64,000 nucleotides of DNA from Parastagonospora avenae f. sp. tritici 18332-5 (GCA_022559985.1 JAFJTR010000097.1:42211-106210); one strand, 5' to 3'; numbered from the stretch's first letter, positions 1-10,856 are shown. Numbers and translations: made by a program. The notes: generated from the sequence alone by a model not told the origin.

Positions 1-350
1 ACGTTGGGTTGCATGGCAGTTGGGCCAGGCAGGCGCACTAGTGAGCCCGTGCCAAATGAAATGGTGGGAAGATGTGCAGAGGCTAGCTGAAGATGTGCTT
101 CCATAGAGCTGCTGACGTTAGTAAAGATGGATGTGTGAGAATGTCATCGGCCATACCGGTTCTGGTTACTGGCACACACGGTGCAAAACTTCAGCTTGAA
201 CTTATCGTCGGGCACAGAGTTGCTTTCCGCGTGTGCATCATTCGTGCCGTCCAAGCCCATAGATGTAGTCTCAGCCGGAGGCGGCGGGGGCGGTGGTGGA
301 GCAGGTGACGGCTGCTGTTGCCGCGCCCTCAATCGCGGATCGACCGACAT
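1..350 (-). CDS. ssu72: SSU72 RNA polymerase II CTD phosphatase, 5' part (runs off the left edge)
   Basis: Ssu72 dephosphorylates Ser5/Ser7 of the RNA polymerase II C-terminal domain and works in 3'-end processing and termination in the nucleus. Exon 1 is 350-157 (ATG at 350-348) and exon 2 runs from 108 past the window edge. The intron at 156-109 is 48 nt, with a GTATGG donor, a TACTAAC branch site and a CAGCAG acceptor. About 100 residues are visible. Residues 1-50 are a proline-rich extension (eight prolines in a row) not found in the yeast protein. It is followed by the diagnostic FCTVCASNQNRSMEAH, which holds the CX5R phosphatase loop (CASNQNR), then an SFGTGSLVRLPGP stretch typical of the family. 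The intron splits the loop's arginine codon. The rest of the gene lies to the left of the window. Confidence 0.93.
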
Positions 351-2103
351 GGAGGATAGAGAGGCAGGAGCGACGGCTCTGCGCGTCACTTAACAGGGCA
401 GAAAATTCTTCATCGACGTTAGCCAGCATTCGCAAATGTTCTGCTAACATGATGGTGACGGTGGTGAGAGATCAGAATTTTCAGTGTATATTATTTGAAG
501 TCCTCAAAGGCTATTGCCTAGGACAGCTCCAATAAGGTGATCATCATCTCGGACGCGGAGGGTGCACGGTGCAGACTTACAAGAGAGAAATAAGAGGCTA
601 TTTGGAAGCTCAAATTAGTGGGGGATAGAAGCATGAAGTGGATTGGTAGCGGTGTGGGTGGAGGATGGCACCAGGTGCCTGTCCTTTGATGTGGTTGTTG
701 TGTGCTGCAGGCTTTGAGCTCGACAAAGCTTCATCACTAGCGCGGGATTATATAAGCGCGGCAACTGCCGGGAATGCGATGGCGGGGCATGAACACTTCG
801 ACTCTGGAGGCGTTCGAAAGAGAGTTCAAGCAAATATCAAGCTACGTATTGTTTGACAGCGGCTCATTTCCTGTTCCTGAGTGGCGGTGGGCCATAGCAT
901 CGCATGGTATAGCAGATGGTAGGATGGCATGGGAATGTTTTTGCGCGATGTGCCATGTCAAACAGGATGAGCCCAGTCAAGGTGCAAAGAGTAGCGTGTG
1001 CTACGTAACCCGGACCCCGTTTTTCATCAAGAGTGGCAGTTGACTTGAGCAACAATTTCCTGTCATGACGACTCGGGCGCACATGTCCCAGGCGCTCCTT
1101 GCCGTCCCGCGGACAACTCCAGCGAGCAGAGCGCCATTCGTCCTCGTCTGGTTAGGGCGCAGGATCCTGAAACATGCACGTGAGGAGGCTAGGGTCAATA
1201 CAGGCAGGCCTCACAGCAAGACAAGCAGAGACGGAGAGCCGCTCAGTCACAGCCCCTCGATCTGGGCCAGCCAGGCGCAACCTGTCTTGTCGAGGCCCAC
1301 CAGCTGTACATGTCCAGAATCGCTGCAACGCTCTCTGCATGATTGTTCATTCCATCGCAACCGCGCTGATTGACGTGCATGGGAGAGCCTGAAACATTGA
1401 ATCGGCGTCTAGCACATCCCCGCTGTCTGTCTAATAAGTCTAATAATAGCCTGCCTGGCAGCACACGCGCTCCGCTCTATACAAACCACAACACCCGTAA
1501 CCGACGTCCTCGACCTCACTGACACTGCGCCCACCCGCCCACGCACCGCAGCCCCTCTGGCTCCTCTGCCAACTCGCCTGTTTCGAGGCCCGCCCGCACT
1601 CGTGCAATCCTTGGCTCTTCACTGGGTAAGTGTTAGCGCCAGACCCGACCCCCACAGCAGCCAACGACCCCGGCGAGCGCTTCCCCAACCGCTGCCCACT
1701 GCAAATATCTTCATCCCCGCCGGTGCTTGTCCCAATCGCCGGGCGCATATTCGCTGCGGCCACACTTCCAGAAGCTGTACGGCGCCGTCTGTCGGCCCAT
1801 TGGTCGTCTGCACCCGCGAAACATTGTGGGAAACATCGAGCCACTGCGCCATCAGCCGTAACCGATCCCCAGGAGCCGCCTCTCAGGTACCGCGTCTCTG
1901 TGATTCGAGAGCAGCGAGTGCGCCTTGTGCGCTGGCGACGGCAGGCTTTCTTCCTTCTTCACCACACCCGGGACGCCCACCTTGGACCCGCCAGTTCGCC
2001 GCGACACCACACTCAACACCACCACCATCTTCACAACGCGGCTGCTAATCCCATATTTCACGGCTGACGACCCAGACACCACCACAACAGCAGTCCTCCG
2101 CGC
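351..2103. other. Long divergent intergenic region between ssu72 and the SH3 gene
   Basis: No conserved protein is recognisable in either strand over 1.75 kb. The right-hand part, about 1500-2100, is very C- and CA-rich with CACCACC stretches, which fits a pyrimidine-rich promoter and long 5' leader of the SH3 gene. Short open frames here look like chance products of that composition. Confidence 0.6.
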
Positions 2104-3621
2104 ATGCCCGCCACGTCTTCGCTGCCAATCCTCGCCGCCGAGACGCAACGGCTGGATAACATAACCGAGGGTGTCGAGGCTCGAGGGCGAGAGCGATACT
2201 CACAGCGGCACGACATCATGGCCGCCGACGTCTTATCCCCGCGCAGCGAGCCTGGCTCAGCCACGTCTGTCGGCGCAAACCGAACCACGCTGCCCCCACT
2301 AGTCACCTCCCCGCCATCGCGGGCAAAACTCGAGCGGGCCAGCTCCTACCTGAACAAGCGCCTGTCCACCTTCTCCAACACATCCAATGCCCCGCAGCCA
2401 ACGCGTTCGCGACCGCAATCGACAGCATTCCCCATTTTCCATTCGAGTCTCGACTTTACCCTCGTACGGGACTTTGCATATGACCCGCTGCACCCGCTCT
2501 TCTACGGCCCGCTGCCTGACCAGCCGTCCGACATCTCCACACCAGCGAGCGAAGTCAGTCGGCGGCTGTCAGATCCGCCGCCTGTTGCATGGCGCACCGA
2601 CCGCGGTAATTGGTCAGCAGGCTCCTGGGACGCGGCAGGCGAACAACTCCCGCAGACAGCATACGGCGACGGACCGCCATACAGCGAGGACGAGGACATA
2701 TCCAGCCCAGTGGTCACGAGCCACCACGGCGCGCGGCACAAGAAGCACAAATCGAACATTGTCAACTTTGACCACACGCGGGGCAGGAGGGGCTATCCGG
2801 AGGAACAACGGAGGGCGCCCCTCGCTGTGTCGAATGGCGAGGAAAGCCCCGCTGGAGACGCCAGCGAAGCCAGCGGCCAAGGCTATATCACCTACCCACC
2901 AGCAGCATCGAATCTTTCCGTGCCTGAAGGCGCGTCGCGGCGAGATTCGCACTTTGCTGCGCTGCTTCCCCGACGCACATACGCCGAGAACGAGGGCCCC
3001 GCCTACGAGTCGGACGAGGAAATGTCAGAACCCGGAGACTACATACAAGATGACAGCCGCTTCTCACGAGACTATCAATTCACCATTGCTTCGCCAGACG
3101 AGGAGATGCATGGCAAGGCAGTAGCACTTTTCGATTTTGTACGAGAAAACGACAATGAGCTGCCCCTCATAGAAGGACAGGTCATCCTGGTATCATACAG
3201 GCACGGCCAGGGCTGGTTGGTTGCCCAAGATCCCAAAACTGGCGAGAGCGGACTGGTGCCAGAGGAGTACGTGCGGTTACTTCGAGATATCGAGGGTGGC
3301 TGGAATGGCCTCATGAATGGCAATCTGCACCCCCAGGAAGCCAACCCCGCGGTGCCTGAGAGTCTGCTCAGTCCCATCTCGGCTGGTCCTGAAGCGAAGA
3401 CGCCCACGCAAGCCGACCACACTTCGTCCTACACGCCCATAATCTCGACATTCTCGACAAGCCACAAGGACCTCGAGCCGTACCCCAAAGAAAAGCTCAC
3501 CACACCCACTGCCGCCGAAGCAGAGACAACCGGCAAAGGGCGAGACGGCGGCCCAATGGAGGGCGTGGAAGGGACTCCGGAGCCAACACCGCAGCCGCAG
3601 CCGCAGCCCCAAAAGTCATGA
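2104..3621 (+). CDS. SH3-domain adaptor, NBP2/Skb5-like
   Basis: Single-exon gene for 505 residues. One SH3 domain lies at about residues 338-395: it opens with KAVALFDFVRENDNELPL, continues with GQGWLVAQD, and closes with SGLVPEEYVRLL, so the ALYDF-like, WW-like and PxxY-like landmarks are all present. The remainder is low-complexity and Ser/Pro/acidic, ending in a Pro-Gln repeat. A single central-to-late SH3 in a disordered protein is the layout of yeast Nbp2 and fission-yeast Skb5, which bring the PP2C phosphatase Ptc1 or a PAK kinase to MAP-kinase modules; that role is inferred from the family. A second in-frame ATG at residue 39 could be an alternative start. The N-terminal sequence before the SH3 domain is lineage-variable and not diagnostic. 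Confidence 0.8.
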   Translation: MPATSSLPILAAETQRLDNITEGVEARGRERYSQRHDIMAADVLSPRSEPGSATSVGANRTTLPPLVTSPPSRAKLERASSYLNKRLSTFSNTSNAPQPTRSRPQSTAFPIFHSSLDFTLVRDFAYDPLHPLFYGPLPDQPSDISTPASEVSRRLSDPPPVAWRTDRGNWSAGSWDAAGEQLPQTAYGDGPPYSEDEDISSPVVTSHHGARHKKHKSNIVNFDHTRGRRGYPEEQRRAPLAVSNGEESPAGDASEASGQGYITYPPAASNLSVPEGASRRDSHFAALLPRRTYAENEGPAYESDEEMSEPGDYIQDDSRFSRDYQFTIASPDEEMHGKAVALFDFVRENDNELPLIEGQVILVSYRHGQGWLVAQDPKTGESGLVPEEYVRLLRDIEGGWNGLMNGNLHPQEANPAVPESLLSPISAGPEAKTPTQADHTSSYTPIISTFSTSHKDLEPYPKEKLTTPTAAEAETTGKGRDGGPMEGVEGTPEPTPQPQPQPQKS

Positions 3622-4436
3622 CCCCAAATCCCTCCCTGAAACAACCCTTTTCTTCCTTGGTTCTTCCATACGATTTTCCAGCTTCGCCGAATCCGCGAGT
3701 CAAAACCGGCCCGACCGAAACAAAAATGCTGACACGAGAGACGACGATGATCGACATTACTTTATCCTGCAGCCCAGTGCAATAGGATCGACGTTTAACA
3801 TTTATTCTCAAAAGGTCCATCTTTCGCACCGGATTCAGCTATGAGAGGACTGAATCCTGGGATAGGAAATGTGCTTTGCCAAAATTACCTTTTTGCAATT
3901 GCAAATCTTCACGACATTCGCTTCACCAACTATGTCTTAACTGGTCCATCATCGATTTAGCTTTTGCATTTACCTTGGAGTAGTCGAGAAACCCGGCAAG
4001 GCGCGCCGATGGCCAGCATGGGGAGCCAAGGAGAGGGCGCGCGCGGCTTTTTGTAGTTGTACACCGATTCTTTTTTTACTTTTCTGTTAGCTTTGACGAT
4101 GTATGGCTGGGAATCAACTAGCATGATATATGCCCGGTCAGGATGATGATGAAGGATGGCATTTTGATGGCACAGTATGGCTGGGAAACCACGTGCGGTC
4201 TTGAGAAGCAAAGCACGGTAGATATCGAAATGCTACAAGTTAATAACTGATTGGCGCAAGGTGCTTGTGTGACGGAATGATATCCATTGAGGCCGTGACA
4301 TGTACTCCCGTCGAACTACCTTATACAACCCATGCCTATCGCAACCGCATACCATGCTTCCGACTCGCCAAACGCCCCGCTACCAGCAATGAATACAAAA
4401 AAGTAAGAATACTGTACAAGAAACCCAATCGAGCTC
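3622..4436. other. Convergent intergenic region
   Basis: This stretch lies between two converging genes and should hold both 3' untranslated regions. No gene or repeat is supported; the small frames lack family features. Confidence 0.6.
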
Positions 4437-6230
4437 TTAAAGCGTCGGCGCCTTCCTCAAACCACGACAATACCTCACATGCAACGCGTCAATGAAATGA
4501 CTATGCCTGATGCCCGGGGGCCTCTGCTGCTCAAAGTGGTCAATCGCATCCTCCACGCGATATCCACAGCGCTCAATGAGATACGACACCAGGAAAAAGC
4601 CCGTGCGATTGAAACCATAATGACAATGAACCGCAATGAGACCTGGGCGCTTCTCGGCTCTGATCTTGTTCACGAGGTCGATGAAGACCTTGACCTCGTC
4701 AGGTTGGGGCGGCTGCTTGGAGACGGTGGGGAATTTGTGATACGGGATGCCGTTGTCCTCGAGGCCTTTGGGGTCATACACGGGGTTGTCGTGCGAGATG
4801 TCGATAACAGCGGAAATTTCGCCCGCATATTTCTGCGCCACGACTTTAGGCGTGTGTTCGGCGTCGACTTCACGGAGAGTCTTCATGGCGCGGAAGACGC
4901 CAGCGATGGGCTCCGAAACGGGTGGCACGGCTCGCCATTTCTGCAGGTTCTTGACGTCCCATTTGCCTTCGGTTGAGAGATACTGGAGTTGCCAGGCAAG
5001 CGAGAGGCGCGGGTCGATGTGGTCAGCAAAGAAGCTACCGATGAGACCAGAGATGATGCGCGAGGTGGAGGGCGCGAAGAGTAGCGAGTGTGCTGCGGGC
5101 TTGGGCATGATTGCCGTCTTCACGACCAGGCGTCGCGGATGCGGCTCAGGGTGGTTGGATGTGGGCCTCGTCGCGTCAGAGATGAGCGACGCATCAGCGG
5201 TCGATGTGCTACAATTGGTGATCGTATCTCCACCGCTGTCAAAGTTGTCCGCGGTTGGTGTCGTAGCACTGTCGTCGTCTGTGATTCTTGGTAGGTCGTT
5301 CGCGTCAATGCCCGAGTCCTGATGCTTCCGCGCCAACTGCACAGACTGAAGTAATACTGGATCGAAAGGTGCTGCTGCGATGGGCAAGCTGGCTTTTTCA
5401 CTTGGTGGCTCAATGGCAGCGATATCCCTTCCCAGGAACTCTAGGATCCGTCTGACATTCGAGATGGGCGTGACATCATCTGCTTCGCCCCCAGCAAGGA
5501 AAGTTGGGATGTTAAGCCCTGCCCAGGTTTCTCTTCCCGGGATACCTCCGTTCTTCCGACTTGGACACATACCACCCGCCATACGTCGCCAAACGGGTGT
5601 CTTGCTCTGTTTGTTGAATCGTAACTGCAGCCATTTTGTCTCTTCCTCGGCATCTACTCCTGTCATGCGAGCGACACTGCTGCTCTTAATACCTCCTCTT
5701 CGGTCCCATCTTCTAAAAAGTTCAAAAATGAATGTTGGTACACGTGCAGCACGACTAGCGTTAAGCTTCTGCTCTTTATTGAGTGGGTCCGACAAAGGAC
5801 AGATGGCGATGAGGCCGGCGACGTGTTTTGACAACACTTGCGCATGTGGAGATGTGGGTGATGCTAATAGCGCAGCGAGGGAGCAACCCATGCTGTGACC
5901 GACCAGAATTACCTGTTGGTCTTCACCGACGGCACGATGGGCTTCTATGACAACGGCAAGAAGGTGGACTAGCGCGTCCGTAGTGTAGGCGTCCCAATCC
6001 TTTGGCGAGAATTCAGAGAGGCCGCATCCTGGAAGGTCGATGGCCAGACACGATGCAAGATTGGTGAGACTGAGTAGGATCGGATTGAACTGTGCAACGG
6101 AACCACCAAGGCCATGAATGAAGACAAGCAACGGAACAGGACAAGGTATCCTCGGAAGTTTGCTCTCCTGCGGATGCGGTCGATAGAAGGTCCTGATGCC
6201 CGAGTAGGTGCAGTTGGTCGATGGCACCAT
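4437..6230 (-). CDS. Alpha/beta-hydrolase fused to a tyrosine/dual-specificity phosphatase
   Basis: Uninterrupted frame of 597 residues. The N-terminal half is an alpha/beta-hydrolase: oxyanion-hole motif HGLGGS (39-44), nucleophile elbow GHSMG with Ser113, a probable acid in AGGEADDVTP, and a probable catalytic His in AAHSLLFAP. An acidic, Ser/Thr-rich insertion of about 75 residues separates the acid from the His. The C-terminal 150 residues are a cysteine phosphatase of the mRNA-capping-enzyme/PIR1-like type: the P-loop HCHYGFNRTG gives Cys536 and Arg542 of HCX5R, followed by a family-typical YLIERCGY helix and RPPGIRHSHF segment. Both active sites look intact, so one chain may carry an esterase-like and a phosphatase activity. 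Substrates cannot be read from the sequence. No signal peptide is seen; the protein is probably cytosolic or nuclear. Confidence 0.88.
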   Translation of the reverse strand: MVPSTNCTYSGIRTFYRPHPQESKLPRIPCPVPLLVFIHGLGGSVAQFNPILLSLTNLASCLAIDLPGCGLSEFSPKDWDAYTTDALVHLLAVVIEAHRAVGEDQQVILVGHSMGCSLAALLASPTSPHAQVLSKHVAGLIAICPLSDPLNKEQKLNASRAARVPTFIFELFRRWDRRGGIKSSSVARMTGVDAEEETKWLQLRFNKQSKTPVWRRMAGGMCPSRKNGGIPGRETWAGLNIPTFLAGGEADDVTPISNVRRILEFLGRDIAAIEPPSEKASLPIAAAPFDPVLLQSVQLARKHQDSGIDANDLPRITDDDSATTPTADNFDSGGDTITNCSTSTADASLISDATRPTSNHPEPHPRRLVVKTAIMPKPAAHSLLFAPSTSRIISGLIGSFFADHIDPRLSLAWQLQYLSTEGKWDVKNLQKWRAVPPVSEPIAGVFRAMKTLREVDAEHTPKVVAQKYAGEISAVIDISHDNPVYDPKGLEDNGIPYHKFPTVSKQPPQPDEVKVFIDLVNKIRAEKRPGLIAVHCHYGFNRTGFFLVSYLIERCGYRVEDAIDHFEQQRPPGIRHSHFIDALHVRYCRGLRKAPTL

Positions 6231-6289
6231 ATACGAGCGTGTTGTGGAGTGCTTTTTTAACAGTCCAGGATCAGTAGTAGCTGCATCGT

Positions 6290-6737
6290 CTACTCCTTGT
6301 CAGTGACAGCTTCAAGCAAAGGCTCATCCACTGCAGCGGGTCCACGTGACCCAACAAGTGTGTCGCAGATCGTCTGGGGCTTTCTTACCGGCAGCATCTG
6401 CACGCTGGGCGTCGGCAGAGAAGGGTCCAGTCCTGCTCCTGTTGTTTCTTTTGCTCCATAACCAGATTGCCGATCCGATACCACAGCAAGCCGTCAACTT
6501 GACCATTCCCACAAGCGTCAGAGTCACCCAGCCGTCACTAACTACGAAGGGATTGAGGACAGAGACCAGACGATAAGCCGAGTTCTTTATATTCCCCGGT
6601 CTGTTAGGGTCCGTGACGGCCTGTGTTACTTGGGCGCTGGTTGGTCCGGCAAAAGCACTCTTCAGCAGCAAGACGAGGGCCTGTGGAAGACGCAACGTGC
6701 CATTGTGAGACGAGCAAGGACGCGAATGAGGCTCCAT
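6290..6737 (-). CDS. Small predicted membrane protein, two exons
   Basis: Proposed gene of about 130 residues on the minus strand. One intron of 58 nt has a consensus GTAAGA donor and a CTGCAG acceptor. Splicing joins RADAA to VDEPLLEAVTDKE and removes the otherwise arginine-rich reading of the unspliced frame; the stop is TAG at 6292-6290. The middle holds a hydrophobic segment (SDGWVTLTLVGMVKLTACCG, then IGSAIWLW) suited to one or two membrane passes, followed by a basic stretch and an acidic tail. I do not recognise the family. The first exon is uncertain: ATG at 6737 is the first in-frame start, but a start further in is possible. It lies head-to-tail with the hydrolase-phosphatase gene, only about 60 nt upstream of that gene's ATG. 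Confidence 0.5.
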
Positions 6738-8366
6738 CGCTCTTTGCGTGGCCCAGCGCTGAATGTATATTCAACGGGGCGTGGAGATGCTGGCGGGCGG
6801 GCGGGCACGGTGGGCAATCCTCGTACAACGCGGCAGCCAATGGAATGGGGAAATGCAAATCGTGCTCTGATCTCTGGCGGCGGATCACCGGTGCCTGGGA
6901 ACAACTGGTAGGGTGGGATGCGCGCACGTTGGGAATGCAGCGAATGTGCTGCTACGAGTAGAATGTTTTAATCTGCAACGGGATGATGTGTTGGGGTTGT
7001 GATGGTCGCATGTTGAAAAGCAATGACGGGCGATAAGGGCCAGCGAAGGGTGATTGGAGATGGCGATGAGCAAAGTGAAGCGATGAGATGCAGACGACGC
7101 GAAGAAGATACTGCGCAGGAATGGGACAGAGCGCGATCGCAGAACATGGAGGATGGCTGTTGCGAAGTGAAAAATGACGTTGGGCTCTTTCCTTGCGGGT
7201 AGACGGGAGCGGCGTTGGGATCGTGTGTTCATTCCTTGGCACCGCGACAGGGCTGTGTCCGAATGAGCCATCGACTGACCCCTGACTATCATGCCCATCA
7301 TCAGCTCGCTTCTGATCCGACGATGCGACAGACTTTTCCTTTGCTCGATGTCATTTGAATCTGCTTCCTTCGACTCCCATCGCGATATACCCTTGCGAGC
7401 AATCAGGCTGCCACAGCCCCAGCCACTATGAAGAGTACCGGCTGACGGCCGTGTTGGCACTCACCACATCTTGAAGTCTTCACACTCTACGCGTCGGGCT
7501 GACTGATCTGGTCAGCTGACCTCCAATGATAAACGCACCGGAGCGGGAGGAATGATTGATGATATCACGCTCTGACTTCAGCGTTGGATCGAGCTTATCC
7601 ATCACGTGCTGTCGTCATTGACATTGATGGATGCTTGACCTTCCTGGCTTCCACCATTGATCCGATTCGGCAATCCTACTTTCTCCCACACAACTCACCG
7701 CATCGCCGCATCGTCGCATCACGAGTGTCCTGTAGTGCATCAAACGCCTCAGCCTCCGCCGTTGACTGAACCAAGTCTGGCCAAGTTCCGGTCTTCTTGC
7801 CGGCGTCCATGAAGTCGGGATTTGGCCGTAGTCCACGAAGAAATATCCGCCGAGCACCGCAAGTCTGCACTAGTGATTGGAGGCCGACGCGACCTCCAAT
7901 CACCGTCTAATCGCTCACGATACACGACTTTGGTATTGGCTGTCTGTCGTCCCACAGGCCAGACTAACATGTTGTAGCGCGAGGGGCTGCTGCCATTTTC
8001 CTTGTACCCCTCCATCCGAGGATCGTCAAGTCAAGGGAAATGGGTTTGACCGCTGAGCAGCCCCACCAGACGGCGCTGAAGATTGGCTATTGCTTGCTTG
8101 CAACTGGGGTACCACCAGCTTCCGACCGAATTTATGGGTCGTTTGGTGACGAGACTGGTCCGCTAGGTACTCGATATCGGCTGGACTATCACCGTATCTC
8201 GTCGCGGTCGTCACGCAACTTCACTTTCCATGCACTTTCTGTTCTATTCCTAGTATCTACCAGTATATCAATACACGAGGCGTCTTTGCCTGTAATATCC
8301 CTCGCCATCATACCTCACGTTTACCATACTTTGCTTCTACAATCTCCGGTATAACGCTCTCCCACA
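6738..8366. other. Intergenic region upstream of the dihydroxy-acid dehydratase gene
   Basis: No coding sequence with family features was found on either strand. The last 100 bases before the ATG at 8367 are pyrimidine-rich, as expected for a fungal promoter and leader. Confidence 0.55.
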
Positions 8367-10541
8367 ATGGATCCGCGCAACCTTGAGAAGCAGCGAGAGC
8401 CAGAGGAGCCGCGCTTCCTCACATTCCCGCATCTGCCAGAGGACGCCATGCGAGATGGCAAGCCTGCGTTGAACAAATACTCGTCTACTCTTACTGCCGG
8501 CCACAATTTTCCGGGAGCTCAGGTTCGCCTTGCCAGAGAACAATCCTCTATGGACCTAACCAGCTGACCCTCAATACAAGGCCATGCTTTATGCGGCTGG
8601 CGTTCCCTCGAAGGAAGCCATGAAGACACAGCCTCATGTAGGCATTGCGAGTGTGTGGTGGGAAGGCAACCCATGCAAGTGAGCAATTTTGAACACCCCA
8701 CGTTGTCGTCATGGTACTTACAATGCTGCAGCATGCATTGTAAGTTCCCGCATCTGGATATCCACGCCGCGCCATTGGTTCGGAGCATCCCAATGCTGCA
8801 CCGCCACGTGGGATTTTTACATTGACTGAGAACTGCAGTGCTCGACCTAGGAAAGGAGATTAAGAAAAATGTCCAGGCCGATAATATGCTGGCATGGCAG
8901 TACAACACTGTGGGCGTGTCGGATGGTATTACGATGGGTGGAGAGGGTCGGTCATCTTGATCCTGGTGTTGGCTTCGACTTGCTGAACGTATACAGGCAT
9001 GCGCTTCTCTCTGCAAACTCGCGAGATAATAGCAGACAGTATTGAGACGGTCACGTGCGCACAACATCACGATGCGTGTATTGCCATCCCTGGATGCGAC
9101 AAGAACATGCCTGGTGTCATCATGGCATTTGCCCGTCACAATCGACCATCGATAATGGTATACGGTGGTTCAATAATGCCAGGCTATTCCGAGACGCTCA
9201 AGAAGCCCATCAACATCTCAACATGCTACGAGAAACACGGTGCTTACATCTACAAGAATTTGGAGAGTGCCGAAAAGGGCAAGTTCTCGCCTGAAGAAAT
9301 CATGGACGACATTGAGCGCAATGCATGCCCTGGTGCCGGTGCGTGTGGTGGCATGTACACAGCCAACACCATGTCCACGTCAATTGAGGGTAAGCCTAAA
9401 ACTAACCTCCTTCATATCTACACTAACAATATCTAGCAATGGGTCTCACCTTGCCCAACTCATCCACCACACCTGCCACATCCCCAGCCAAGATGCGCGA
9501 ATGTGCCAAAGCCGCCGCCGCCATCCGCGTCTGCATGGAAAAGAACATTACGCCCCGGAAACTGCTCACCAAGGCCTCCTTCGAGAACGCCCTTGTCATG
9601 ATGATGGTCCTCGGCGGCTCGACCAACGCCGTCCTGCACATGCTCGCCATGGCCGGTACAGCAGGTGTCCCCCTAACCCTCGATGACTTCCAGCGCGTGT
9701 CCAACAAGATCCCGTTCCTCGCTGACCTCGCGCCCTCTGGCCGCTATATGGCCGCCGACCTCTTCGACATCGGCGGCATGCCCTCGGTCATGAAACTCCT
9801 CGTCGCCGCCGGCCTCCTCGACGGCAGCATTCCCACCGTCACCGGCAAAACCCTCGCGGAAAATATCGAGCCCTACCCCTCCCTACCACAGGATCAGGTC
9901 CTCATCCGCCCTCTATCTAACCCCATCAAAGCTACCGGCCACATCGAGATCCTACGCGGCAACCTCGCGCCCGCCGGCGCCGTGGCGAAGATCACGGGTA
10001 AAGAGGGCTTGATATTCCGCGGGAGGGCGATGGTGTTTGACAAGGAGCACCAGCTTGACAAGGCGCTTAATGAGGGTCGCATTCCGCATGGCGAGAATAT
10101 TGTCGTCGTCGTGCGCTACGAGGGACCAAAGGGTGGCCCGGGCATGCCCGAGCAGCTCAAAGCCAGCGCGGCGATCATGGGCGCGAAACTTACTAACGTC
10201 GCGCTGATTACGGACGGAAGGTATAGTGGTGCGAGCCACGGGTTCATTGTCGGGCACATGTGTCCTGAGGCGGCTGTCGGTGGGCCGATTGCTGTGGTGA
10301 GAGATGGGGATGTTATCACTATTGGTAAGTCTGGTTGTGGGGCTGGAGAGCGAGAGTGAAGGCTAACTTATGGGCAGATGCGGAGAAGAATCGCATTGAT
10401 ATGGATGTGAGTGATGAGGAGATTGCGGCGAGGTTGAAGGAGTGGAAGGCGCCGAGTATGCCGGTTACGAGGGGTGTCTTGGCTAAGTATGCGAGGTTGG
10501 TGGGTGATGCTAGCCATGGCGCGATGACGGATTTGTTTTGA
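8367..10541 (+). CDS. Dihydroxy-acid dehydratase (ILV3 family), seven exons
   Basis: IlvD/ILV3 enzymes dehydrate dihydroxy-acids to 2-oxo acids, the third step of branched-chain amino-acid synthesis. The deduced exons are 8367-8522, 8581-8678, 8732-8739, 8839-8946, 8997-9389, 9437-10324 and 10378-10541, total 1815 nt, giving 604 residues in one unbroken frame. Exon 3 is only 8 nt and supplies part of the conserved PCNMHLLDLG. The three iron-sulfur cysteines are present in EGNPCNMH, PGCDKNMPG and GACGGMYTANTM, and a TDGRYSGASHGF segment lies near the C terminus. The N terminus (MDPRNLEKQREPEEPRF) is acidic and does not look like a mitochondrial presequence. It may therefore be a cytosolic or secondary paralogue rather than the main Ilv3; fungi often keep several copies, some as resistance copies in metabolite clusters. 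No such cluster is visible here. The gene converges on rps19. Confidence 0.93.
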
Positions 10542-10856
10542 GGAGGGAGGCGATCGAGTCGTGACAAGCTTGGTGGCAGTTTGGAAGTCTGGTTTTGATC
10601 AAGTTAGAGGGCATGGCACAGCGCCAATGAGGAACGAACAGTGCGACGGTTTGAACTTGTGACAAGTCAACGAGAAGATGGCACGTGCAAGTATTGAGTG
10701 GGTATCATGTTGCTTTTCAGGCCAAGCCCGCTTCCATTGGAAATCCTAGGCTATGATGCCCCAGCGAAGTCATGTTCTCAACGCCATAAGCCGTAAACCG
10801 TAGATCCGTTACCGCCCCACAATCAAATGCTAGCAGGTTTTCCCTTGTGCAAACGT
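10542..10856. other. Convergent 3' region between the dehydratase and rps19 genes
   Basis: 315 bases between two stop codons facing each other. They must contain both 3' untranslated regions; nothing else is visible. Confidence 0.6.

Noticed and set aside
1440..2067. Overlapping frames of 130-150 residues upstream of the SH3 gene
   Set aside because: The sequence is a C-rich leader; the frames are low-complexity Pro/Arg/Ser chains without conserved motifs.
6885..7460. Minus-strand frame of 191 residues
   Set aside because: Composition is random-like (Ser/Arg/His-rich), no domain, no partner exons; treated as chance.
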